Assembly: GCA_035236585.1 (NCBI GenBank)
Contig: CP141139.1
Span: 38,635,217-38,699,216 of the forward strand
Origin: Warburgia ugandensis
Lineage: Eukaryota; Streptophyta; Magnoliopsida; Canellales; Canellaceae
Direction of reading: 5' to 3'
DNA: 64,000 nt
Below the pieces are notes generated by a model that saw nothing but the letters and a program-made list of their open reading frames with translations, was not told the origin of the DNA and made no database searches. A program made the translations under genes and the position numbers. Shown here piece by piece: positions 50,431 through 61,432 of the stretch; position 1 is the stretch's first letter, and each line of letters begins with the position of its first letter.

Positions 50431-51850
50431 AATGTTTCTAAAGCTTGAAGAGAATTGTATAGGACTTTGATGTTCGACAAGATTTTACAAACTATTCTTC
50501 TTTTGATTTAGGTAAGTATGTTCCTCAACTACCCCTATTATGTGGAAGCAAACTTCTCTTCAAACCTATTATCATAAGATCCATTCAAGCTATAAGTCCA
50601 TCATTTGTTTTTCCTAGCTGTTGAGTAAGGTACCAATCAAGATTTCACAGACAAACTTCTCATTGTGCATGACATCACACACACTGTACATGCAAGGATT
50701 TTAGTACACAAGTTCAAACAATATTGATTTCTTCTTCCAAAGCTTTTAAAGTTGCTAGTATCTATATGCTTAGTTGCCTTCTTCTCTGCCCATGAGACAT
50801 TAATGTTTTCAACATGTTCCAATACTTGTCATTTAGTCAACCACTTTAGAGGTGTCCTAGTCTCCACACCACCATTAAATTCTGCCTTTATAAAATGGTA
50901 TGGATGGTTTCTATGCAACCATCTTCAATGGCCTAGATATGCCATCTTTCTACCATGTTAACACCATATGGCATACATTTGGTCACCAAAAATAGGACAG
51001 GCATTATGTCCCTTCACTGTGCATCTTGCCAAATTATCGTACATAGGAAAGTTGTTTATCATCTATAATAGTACATCCTTAAGGGTGAATGTCAGTTTCT
51101 TATATGTATCAAAAGCTTCAACCTCTACCTCCCACAATGTCCTAAGATCATTGAGCAATAGATCCAAGTACAAGCCAATTCCATTCTCAGGTTTCTAGGG
51201 ACCCAATACTAACATAGTTAACATCATGATCTTTCTCTTCAAGCAAAACAATGATGGAAGGTTGTAACAAATTATTATAACAGGCCAACAAATATACATG
51301 CTACTTATAGAGCCACAAATATTAATCCCATATGCAAATATTGCAAGATGAATGTTTCTCGGTTCTTCACCAAAATTAGGCCACATGAAATCTACAAGCT
51401 TTCACATCAAGCTGCTGGATGGCATAATAGTTATCACCTACTCTTTTCTTAGCATGCCATGCTAATTTCTTTGTTGTTTATGTGATACGAAACATTTTTT
51501 AAAATTTACAATAGGGGAAATTAACATAGGACCTTTGTAGGAACATCTTTCACTTGTTGATCAATTAAATGCTTATTTAGTTTCCATCTAGAATGTCCAT
51601 AACTTGGCATTCAGTTTTATCATTGCACTCCTTCCTATATAAGATACAACCATTGCGATAGGAAAGTATCATGTCATATTTCAACTGTAGTGCAACCAAG
51701 GTTTCTTTGCCTAACATTTTGACCTAGCCAATTTGTTCTCCTTTAGTAACATTTTACTGATCACTTTCAACAAATGTTTGACAAAATGACATCCTAAATG
51801 AATTGAACGAATCATTAGATGTGTACTCTAATTGGATAGATAGGCTTCTC
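50431..51850 (-). pseudogene. CACTA (En/Spm) transposase, TNP2 domain
   Basis: Minus-strand TNP2 transposase relic. From the N-terminal side: SYRNGCILYRKECNDKTECQ near 51600-51660 (usual HACPNDC...CPVCG region, with cysteines partly lost), then EEPRNIHLAIFAYGINICG near 51310-51370, WPVIIICYNLPSLFCLK near 51240-51300, LNDLRTLWEVEVEAFDTYKK near 51100-51160, INNFPMYDNLARCTVKGHNAC near 51000-51060, and the hallmark DVMHNEKFV at 50650-50676 (usually DVMHIEKNV). The family cuts and pastes CACTA elements. Stops and shifts occur throughout, so no active protein can be made. The 5' end of the element lies to the right and was not found. Confidence 0.88.
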
Positions 51851-52508
51851 AATATTATTTTTCTACATAATAAGAGGAAAACTTTCTTTTTTGATGCACT
51901 AGGTATCTTAAAAACCAAATCTCAATTTTATGTTGTAAAGTTATACCATTGTAAACAACTTCATATAAATCTTAGACAAATCCTTTCATAGTTTGATGAT
52001 AAAAGATCAAATCCATGATCAATTTATCAGATCAAAGAGAAATCAACTGTAATCAATGATTACAGTCATCTCCTTCAACCAGGGGACTACACATAGTGCA
52101 TCAATGGCATTGTTCAGCCTTGAGTGAACACGTTGAAGAACACAAACATGAATTTTAATGATTTGCTCTCAAATCCGTGTTAGATTAGAAAAATACGAAC
52201 TGTTTGTTTTGCATTCAAATAATTTTCACTCGTAATTTTTTCCCTACTAAAAATTATTTGCTTCCCTCTTGTTTACCGACCTGGATCGTATAGCCACTTG
52301 TCAAAAATCCAAGCCCCAAAAATTCCTTAAAATATTTTTCCCTGGGATTGATGACTGTCTCGAAATTTGACTCTATAATAGTGTACTGATCCGATCAACA
52401 TCTCTTCAATAAAAGTATAGGAGTGACAAGTTAAATTGGATTTTAGAGCTCTACACACTATTATTGCTTAATCTGAAACTGTTTGATTTTCAAGATAAGT
52501 GTACTTTC
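51851..52508. other. Unassigned AT-rich stretch
   Basis: No motif or protein similarity recognised. It may include the 5' leader of the CACTA element, but no CACTA terminus or subterminal motif array is visible here. Confidence 0.5.
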
Positions 52509-53075
52509 ATCTGAAACTTCTATTTATGATATTAATTAGAATCATAGTAAGTGTAATCTCAATAAAATATCTATTTATGATATGAATTAGAATTAGAATT
52601 AGAATAAGTGTATTCTCCTATGAAATTATGTTTATGACATGAATTAGAATCACCGTATTATCCTCTGAAATTTTGTTTATGACATGGATTTGAATTAGAA
52701 TTAGTGTATTCTCATCTCAAATTCTGTTTAGGCATGAATTTGAATTAGAGTAAGTGTATTCTCATATGAAATTATGTTTATAACATGAATTAGAATTAGA
52801 ATCAATGTATTCTCATATGAAATTCTATTATTGACATAAATTTGAATTAGAGTAAGTGTATTCTCATCTAAATTCCATTTATAACATGAATTAGAATTAG
52901 AATTAATGCATTCTCATCTAAAATTCTGTTTATGACATAAATTTGAATTAGAGTAAGTGTATTCTCATTTGAAATTCTATTTATAACATGAATTAGAATT
53001 AGAGTAAGTGTACTCTCATTGAAATTTCTATTTATGATATTAATCAGAATTATTGTAAGAGTATTTTCAATTATG
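52509..53075. repeat. Minisatellite, about 11 copies of a 51-bp unit
   Basis: Units of about 46-60 bp follow the pattern GAAATTCTRTTTATGACATG, then AATTAGAATTAGAGTAAGTG, then TATTCTCAT. Copies differ at many positions, and each also contains the smaller hexamer repeat GAATTA. AT-rich, non-coding, clearly older than the large satellite. Confidence 0.9.
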
Positions 53076-54815
53076 ACCGAATGCTACTTAAGATCCATAT
53101 TAAATGTTATTTGAGGATCCATATTGAAGTTAATAGATCGACTATGTATTAAATGTTATACTCTATATTTTGGATGATTAGATATGCTTTGTTATTCAAT
53201 TTTGTGTATTGAATAATCAAATTTGAGAGTTTAATAATCTTATATGTTATACAGACAAAACTATGTCTTGAGATTGATTTCCTAAAGTTGAAATAATTGA
53301 CGTTGTGTGTTGAAATCAAAATTGGAGTTTGAAATACACAAATTTGAATTCAATTTTTTATTATGTATAAGATTTCTGATTTCAATGTCAATTATGAAAT
53401 TTATATTGGAATTTATATTTGAGGCACTTGTATCCGTATCTAGGTCTTGTTATAAATCAGTTGATGATAACAAGATAAAATTCTAAGTTATTCTATTTTG
53501 ATAATCAGATTTGTAACATTACAATTTGAATCTATATTTGATAATCAGCCTATACTTGGAGTATTCAAACTTACTTTCTGATATGAGTTTTAGTGATTGG
53601 TGATATGGCTATGGTTTGGATTTTTTTATTAATTTGAGAGAGATTCTTGAATTATTTATTCTAAAAGATCAGCTTTGAAATTTGAATTTGTATCCGAATT
53701 TGAGATGTATTCCATTGGTTATTTGATTTTCCAAACTTCTAGTTTATTTGACTAGCGAATATTTAACAATATGATTTGGACTCTCCTGATGAGGAGTATT
53801 TGTTTATACCTCTGCAATTAGGTGAACTAAACCTCATCTGATCAATGAGGTAGTAGACTATGTCAACGATATAACTTCTGAACTAAATCTTTATATCTTT
53901 TGGCCAACAACTGATCAATGTTGGATATCTGATATTTGAACTCTTTAGATAAGAGTATTTGTGTAGCTCCTGCAGTTAAGTATTCTAAACCTTATTTGAT
54001 CAATAAGGTGGGTGAACTTGTTTGGATCATAAACCAGCAGGGATCATTCCAACTATCAAAAAAGCTAAATTGGTTCTTAAGAAATCAAGTAAATAAAGTG
54101 TATGGACTGCACGAAATTATGTATGACTCATGAAAGGTAAAATTCCAAAAGTAAGATACTCATGAAACTTAAATCAAACAAGGCATGAGATGACATGGTG
54201 CATGTGATCCAAGACATGAAACATGATCATAAAACTAAAATTTTAATGAACTTCAAGCATGCAAATAACCAAGAGAAACTTGCATGAATCATAAACTTTA
54301 TTGGATGGAGTTTGGTACATGAATTGTGCACATGTACATATATGAACATCTAGCATAAGTAAAGCTTATCATTACTTGTGAATAACTACACCCACTAAGA
54401 GATGTTGTCTTATTGCATAGTGCCCTAGACAACAGTCTGACTAGGAGTGTGGATATTATGTCCTAAGGTACATGAGAACCCTCGTATTCAATAGTACTCA
54501 TGTCTCCTATTTAAGAAAGGTAGAACACTTTTATTTTTGCATAATCTTATATGCTTCTATAGTTTTTATGGATCTAGCTAAAAAAATTTAGCTTAATTAA
54601 ATATGTTGAATTTCAAGATGTTGTGATTTCTAAGTGGGCAAACAAGAAGAGTTACTCCAGAGTAAATCTTAATGAAATACGAATTGAATAGTCTAAGTAC
54701 GTAATGAGTTTCAATTAGATTACTTGGAGTAATTACATGAACCTAAAATACATAATAAAGTATTTTTTTCATTAACTTGTGTGTGTTCCTTTAGATTTTA
54801 TTACCTTCTTTGAAG
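53076..54815. other. Unassigned AT-rich stretch with a diverged direct repeat
   Basis: No coding similarity found. The segments about 53768-53860 and 53931-54022 are imperfect direct repeats (both contain GAGTATTTGT, then CTGCARTTA, then TGATCAATRAGGT), roughly 160 bp apart. The open frame at 53936-54133 falls in the second copy and has no recognised product. Confidence 0.55.
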
Positions 54816-54841
54816 TATATATATATATATATATATATATT
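54816..54841. repeat. (TA)n microsatellite
   Basis: About 13 TA dinucleotides. Confidence 0.95.
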
Positions 54842-55177
54842 TGTATTTTAAGCAATGAATGAGTGGAAACTTGGAGTGTGGGAATAAATGAGTATGGATG
54901 AAGTGAATTTGGAGTTTGAACATGAATTGAATATGTGGTGGTTGAAGTATATAACTTTTATGAGGTGAAGAATGAGTGAGTTACTTAGAGTGTGAAAGTA
55001 AATGTGAATGTATATGGATTTACAAATGAAGTGAATGTGGAAGTTATAGACAATGCATATGTTGTAGTTTCTTATAAAAATTATTTTCAAGATAGATGTG
55101 GATGGATAATGATGAGTATGAATGTTATGTACCCATTACAGATGTATTAGGTGTTATATTTTAAGAACGATTCAGGG
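54842..55177. other. Purine-biased non-coding stretch
   Basis: Rich in GAATG, GTGAA and GTGGA words, with no recognised gene. It leads into the degenerate tandem repeat to the right. Confidence 0.4.
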
Positions 55178-55680
55178 TATCAACAAAGAAGTGGATGCAT
55201 GTCGTATTGGATGTTTGGTTTTTCATGTTTATAAATATTGTTTGTATTAGGTGTATATCATGTTTTTTATTCAATGTATACATAGGTAGTAGTGTATCAG
55301 GAAAGATGTTGATGCATAGTAGTGGATGGTGGTTTGGAATGTGTATGAACATTGAAGAATTAGGTGTATATATATGATGTTTGGTTTTTCATGTTTATAA
55401 AGATTGCTTAAAGTATTAGTTGCATCGAATGTTTGTTATTAAATATATACACAGGTGGTAATGTATCAATAAATAAAGATGTGGATGCATTGTAGTGTTT
55501 GTTTATTTTTCATGTTTGTGGAGATTGAAGTATCCAGGTGTATATGATGTTTATTATTTAATTAATGTATATAAGTGGTATTGTATCAAGAAGTGGATGA
55601 ATGTTGTATATTAATAGGTTTTTAATGTTTATAAATATTGCTTGAGTATCAAGTTTTCAAATTGTATATAAGTAGTGGAT
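55178..55680. repeat. Degenerate tandem repeat, about four units of 100-170 bp
   Basis: Units start at about 55178, 55291, 55461 and 55579 with GTATCA followed by AAGAWGTGGATGMAT. They share TTTTTCATGTTTATAAAKATTG, split here as TTTTTCATG and TTTATAAA, and an ending TAYATARGTRGTA. They differ by many substitutions and indels. Non-coding. Confidence 0.7.
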
Positions 55681-55728
55681 CCAGAAAATAAAATTAAAAA
55701 AAAAAATTTTAAGTTGTTTTTCCCAAAG

Positions 55729-55902
55729 GACTTTAAAAGTCAAGAATTTTTAAAATCTTTTTGCAAAAAACGACTTTAAAAGTCCATCAAGTGAGCTTTT
55801 GAAGTTACTTAGATGAAAATGACTTCTAAAGTCACCAACTTTAGAAGTCATTTTTACATAAGCAACTTCAAAAGTTCACCAAAATGTTATACTTTTGAAG
55901 TC
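55729..55902. repeat. Cluster of palindrome-like ACTTTAAAAGT motifs with a 17-bp hairpin
   Basis: Seven copies of a near-palindromic 12-13-mer, type GACTTNNAAAGTC: about 55729-55741, 55772-55784, 55795-55807, 55821-55833, 55837-55849, 55864-55877 and 55891-55902. Two neighbours form a perfect hairpin, with arms 55816-55832 and 55838-55854 around a CACCA loop. It may belong to the 3' part of the chromovirus LTR to the right, or be a separate small element. Confidence 0.8.
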
Positions 55903-56664
55903 ATTTATATAAACATGTCAATCAATGTCAAAATGCATCGGCGCCTATATTTTCAAACCAATAAATATCCAAAACACAATAATAATATGGCCCAGGGTCT
56001 ATCCATCATATGTTTAACTGTCTTAATCAAATTCATAGAATAAAGTATACAGTCCATAAAGAAAATTAAATGATAATCTTGTTTATTAACTCACATTACT
56101 GTCCATCAATCAAGCAAAGCAATCCCCCACTGCTATCACTATTTCTTAACGGTCTTGCCCTTCTTGATGCCGCGCTCGAGATCTGAGGCATTGCAAAACA
56201 AAGCAATGCCTCAGTAAGCTATTGCCTATGTAGGTACATAGACAATTAATGCAATAAAGATGAAATAACAGTAATGACAAAATAAAATATCTATCATTTA
56301 TGCCAATAAAATTATTATAACTCATGCCGACATAATATCCATTTATCAAGTATGCCTAAACATGCATCCCACGGATTTAAAATATGATATAAATCAATGT
56401 AAATGGGCATACAATAATAATAATGACACCCTAAGGTAATGGGTCCCACAAGTGTCATATAAATAAAGACCACTGATAATGAGTACTCATATCCAACCTT
56501 TGAGTGTCGTCACACCCAGGCATATCATCTCATCACCATGCTCATCATGCAAGCATACATAATAAGAGTATGGACTGTCATGCCGCAGTGGCAACCCTCC
56601 ATGGGTCTCAACCACTACCCCTCCCCATCAACACCATAACGGGAGACTTAGCATCCATCCCCAT

Positions 56665-56669
56665 GGAAA
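56665..56669. repeat. Target site duplication GGAAA, left copy
   Basis: Directly precedes TGTGACGACTCGAG at 56670 and is repeated exactly at 61428-61432. Confidence 0.9.
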
Positions 56670-59600
56670 TGTGACGACTCGAGTTTTTGAAACATGATTT
56701 GTAAAGTATTTTGAAAGGCAGGGCCCTTAAGAGTGTAAAAAAATTTCACAAAACAAAGCAGCGAAAATTCTTTTCTTTAGAACTTGTTTTGAAAACCCAA
56801 GTCACCACTTCATACATAACATAAGTACAATTTGTGTACAAAATAAAATTCCATTAAAGGAATATACTCTTATTAAATTCCAGGATCCATCCAGTGGTTC
56901 ACAGTACAGCCAAATCTAGTACAATACTTGTCCAAATTACATAATCCAAAACCTAAGCTCACCATACAATAAAACTCTCAACAAAGAAAAATACATGTCT
57001 TCAAGGGTATACCTTGAAGATTATTCTCTTCAAGTCTTCTATAGTCTTCAGCTCCTAACTCTCCTTCCTTGTATCTGAGATATTGCAACAATTACAATAT
57101 CTCAGCAAGCAATGCTTGGTAGGGGATTCAAGAAACATAACATTGACAATGTAATTCCAATACTTTATAATCCCATTATCCTTAAACATACTCTTTACTT
57201 TGTAAGTTATGTATATCTATATACATACATACCCTTCATGGGTAAACTAGTTAAATATGTGAAAGTAGTCAAATATTATTCCCAACTAAGATGATCAATT
57301 CTCTTCATTTTGAGAATTTAATATTACAGCTAATCTTATATTGGGAATTTCCCTTCTTGGGAAATATTGGTAATATACAATTACCTAGCATTTTATTATG
57401 CTATAACATAAGGCATTTCACTATGCCTATTCTCATATGCATCATAATGCAAAATAATCAGAAAGGTTGCTATGCTACAGTCTGATCCGTACTAGCGTGC
57501 TCGGATAATTGCCTTGTTCACCACTGATACCACGGTGGAAAATATTATGTCACTACCCGTATAGGGGGGCAAGACTTTCACAGTGGTGGCCTTCCCATAA
57601 TTGCCGCCACCCAACTTTTAGCCTCTCTTAGGGCATGGTATAATCACATCATCAAATTTCAAGGAGCGGGTGGCCAAACCCTCATAACTCCTCTAGCAAT
57701 AGTATTGCCCTAGGCTTATGCCTATTAAAACAAACTCACAAACCTCCAAGCATGTATGTAAAATAGATTTCATATATATCAGACCATATGTCTGTTTACT
57801 TAGGGCTGAAATATTTCCTAGTTCCCTATTCACTTATAGTTTAGCCCTTAACCATCTTATATGTGTTTGGTTGGATCATAAGGTTTTCAAGAAATTTAAT
57901 ACAAGTATTATCATTACTCTTGTCAACATAAGATCATGAGTACAATCATGTATGCATTCATCAAATCCTCCTACCTTTAAGGATTAATCTGTTTTCCCCA
58001 ATCTTCCATGATCCTGACTGATGTATGTAATCTGTACATCCATACATATTGTCAATATATAAATTATAAACAATCCTATTGATTATTAGATCTGATGTTT
58101 AGAATGATCTTTAGATCATTCATATATAAGTATTTTTCTATCTCTAAGTCTTTGTATGTCCATCTCCTTGATCTTGATCTTTCATAGATCCATTGATTGA
58201 CAATCTACACATGTTGATAAAGATCAAGGTCCTAGATCTTTTATCATCTAGTTCTTCTTTTATCTAAGTTCAATTATTAGATCGTCCCTATGGAGGATGA
58301 TCTTGGTTTTCTTCCTTGAATCATCTTTGATCAAGGGTTTGGATTATCTAATCTAATGAACTATAACAAGTATACTAATAAGCATGCACACTAAGTACAA
58401 AATAGTATTCTTATTCTTATTGTTCTTGATCATCCAAGATCTAATGGATCTTGTTTGATCATCCTTATCTTACTTACTGTTTTTATTAGGGTTAGGTAAT
58501 TTACTAACCTTTTATGCTCTTATTATTATTATTCAACCAGTTAAAGTGATGGTTGATGGTAGCTTATTCAAGCCTAAATCTAGACTGCTCCTCTTATTTT
58601 CAATTGGCTAAGGCTTACTAGCTGAATGGGTGAACACAAAGTGGTTACTTCAATCCTCATGTAAGGAGGCGTTTAGACCTCACAAACGTCAATGGAAGGT
58701 AGGGGAAGAGCGAGGCTCTATTAGATAACCCCCTTAACTACTATATTCATCATTCACTAGAATGACCATAGCTCAACCTTTCATAAGGTTCCTATAAGCA
58801 TATTTACCCTAAGTACTCTTTCTAATAGATTTTAAATAAGTCCATGAATATTTATAATGTCATTCATGGGGTTTATTATTCTTTTCCTAATTTGGGCCAA
58901 GGACTTGATAATCCTTATATTGTCCTACTAACTATAGCCCTTACTAATTAAGTCTAAAGTATTCCATTCTTATTTGTGTCATGAAACTCTACTTTCTCAT
59001 TAGAATACATTTTTTATGTTTTATGCTCTTTATCTCATAACAAGTAAATCTACTAATAACATTTAACCATAAATGGATTATAAATTCAAGGCATAAAACT
59101 GCATAATTTAACATTTAATGATAATAAGGCAAGGTACTTAAAATAATTAAATCTAGCATCTTATGATAACAATGAAATCACATATCATGCTAAAGTCTAA
59201 ATGTTATACTAGCATGCTTTATAACATAATCATATTTAAAATGCTATTATATAAAATGAAACTAATTACATTAACATTTCTAGAAACCTTTACTTATGAT
59301 CCAACCATTTGATCTTAGATCTTTTCCTTTGATTAAGGATTTTAGTTATATTTAGGGAATTTTCTTTATTAAGGTCAAAAGATCATATTGATCTATTTTT
59401 GTCATAATTCATCCATGATTTCCTTGGATTTCATCATATCAACATTTATTCTTTCCATCCCAAGGATCTGATCACACTTGATCTCATTGATCAAGTGGGT
59501 CCCTTTGTATTTTTAGGATTTCTCTACCATAATGGTTAGATCCCTTAATATATCTCATATATATCCAATTAAACCATAGATCTCACTTTATTTTAATATT

Positions 59601-59874
59601 ATATCATTATTAAAACATATTTTTAAGATTTGATCATCTCAAATCTTGAAGATCTAGGTAATTAGAAACTTATTTCTTTAATACAAAATTTTTTTACTTA
59701 CTAGTATGTCCATTTTATCATTTCATCAGAAAATAGAGATTTCAAGCTTTTCATAGCTTCTTTCCGATCTCAATTTGGAGTTCAGATGACTTCGAAATTG
59801 GATCTGGAAGTTCACAGTCTTTCCTAGGGCCTGGATTTGATCTAGGCCCAAGGAACGGATGGCCCAGATTTTTC

Positions 59875-60180
59875 GGGCAGAAAACCAAAGTGGGTAGAAT
59901 GAGTCGGTTCATCGAGCGCATCCGCTGGGAGGAATGGACGAAGCACCCTTGCGCCCCACGCACAAACGTAGACGGGACGAGCGGAACGCTCGTCGTCCAC
60001 GCGCCCATAAGCTTGGTTGTCGCCTGGCGTGTCCGCTCGTGGATTTGACGGACGTGTCATCATATCACTTGAAATGATGCCCCACGTGCAGCGTACGCGC
60101 AGTTTCCGACGGTGCATCACGTGTGCGTTTTGGGCATCGTTAGATCCGGAGATCGGATAGTCCATTCTAGACCGTCCAAT
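59875..60180 (-). promoter_or_regulatory. CpG-rich block upstream of the LTR E promoter
   Basis: A GC- and CpG-rich island in otherwise AT-rich sequence, at the 3' side (minus strand 5' to 3') of the TATA box. It contains CACGTG (near 60082), ATCACGTGTGCG (near 60117) and a hairpin of 8-bp arms, GACGAGCG/CGCTCGTC, at 59976-59994. CACGTG is the core of plant G-box elements. Copy D has a shorter, CpG-poor equivalent at about 15160-15320. Regulatory meaning is inferred only. Confidence 0.45.
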
Positions 60181-60800
60181 CAATCCTCTCTCAATTAAAG
60201 GCCCAAAACATCTCTGATCTTTGTGAAAATTCTACCATAAGGGTTTTGGACCCTTCTGGATCGATTGGTGCAGTTAGAATTTTCATCTGAGCACTCTATC
60301 ATCCAGAATTAAGGGTTCTAGTGTTTACTTTAATTTTTACCCTTTTATTACCAAAATAAATTACAGTAAAGTAAAAATTACATAAAACAGTATTAAACAT
60401 CTATGGAAAGTATTTCCACCTACCTGATTGGAGAAAAAACCTCGGTTATATGCCCAATTTAAAAAAATACCTTGTTGATGAAGATATGGTCAAAGATCTA
60501 CCTTTCTTGCAAATTTTCGTTGTTTGGACCGTTGGATCTTGAAATTTCTTTGGGGGTTTTGTAGAATAGATATGTTGGAAAGTTTTGGACAGTGAAATTG
60601 ATCAAATTAGATCTGGAACAGAGTGCCTAATTGATTTTAGGTCTCTTGTTCCAATCTAAAAAGAAAAACAAATTGAAAAGAGAGATGTCTCTTGGAAATT
60701 TTGGGTTTTTGAGGAGGGATCTAAGTCTAATTTTTCAGGGAGAGTGAAGAAAATTTCGTGGGGATTTTATGAGGATTTTTTTAGAGGATTTTTGGGGTTG

Positions 60801-60808
60801 TATTTATA
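60801..60808 (-). promoter_or_regulatory. Candidate TATA box of LTR E
   Basis: Minus strand reads TATAAATA followed by CAACCCCAAAAATCC. Copy D has the same arrangement at 15976-15985. Consistent with the core promoter driving element transcription leftward. Confidence 0.55.
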
Positions 60809-61427
60809 GGCATTTTGGGTCTTTTTTCATGATTATAATATTTTATTTTTTATTATTAAATGGCATGAAAGTCTTACACGCTCCATTTTTTCTTCCCCAT
60901 GCCCCATTTTTCTTCCCCAAGACCAGCTGATGTTTGTTGACCCATGACTTCACGTGGGCTGCTGATAAGATTGGTTTGTGGGTCCCTTGTGGGCCCCATG
61001 TGGGCTGCACATGGTGTAAAAAGACCATTTTGCCATTTATGCATAAAATTTTGGGTTTTATTCCTATGATCTTGGATTTGAGTGTACTTAGTGGCGTTGG
61101 ATTTGTATTTCTTAGTACATTCTAAATTTTGATGTCTCATATTTTGATTTTTGGGAGATTTTGATTTTTGGGTAAAATTACTATTTTACCCCTTTTGTCC
61201 AAGAAATGAAGAAACTTAAGGATTTCTCATCCGAATTCAGAATTTGTTGTGCTTACAGTCATTTTGAAGGGTTTGCTAAGTTTAATTTCAATTTTACATG
61301 TCTTTATGATTTGATTATACTTTTATAAAAAGTATATTCTAAATAACCCTAATATTTCAGCCCGAAATATCTGAAACTCAAACTTTATTGATTTTCTCAA
61401 TCAATTACAAAAATTGGGGTTATTACA

Positions 61428-61432
61428 GGAAA
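61428..61432. repeat. Target site duplication GGAAA, right copy
   Basis: Exact match to 56665-56669. Confidence 0.9.

Larger units (their letters stand above)
56670..61427 (-). mobile_element. Solo LTR, Tekay-like, copy E (4.76 kb)
   Basis: Complete LTR with ends TGTGACGACTCGAG (left) and GGGGTTATTACA (right), flanked by exact GGAAA duplications. On the minus strand it runs TGTAATAACCCC to CGAGTCGTCACA, an LTR form like that of chromovirus K but a different family. Copies C and D belong to the same family. It has no internal coding region. It holds a TATA box (60801-60808), a CpG-rich block (59875-60180) and a stretch ATATTGCAACAATTACAATATC near 57070-57100 (written here only in part as an inverted repeat). 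It is the best preserved of the three copies and so probably the youngest. Confidence 0.92.

Noticed and set aside
59751..60183. Overlapping minus-strand open frames of 85 and 113 residues
   Set aside because: They lie in the CpG-rich block of solo LTR E, where low stop frequency follows from GC content. Copy D has no counterpart and no family similarity is seen.
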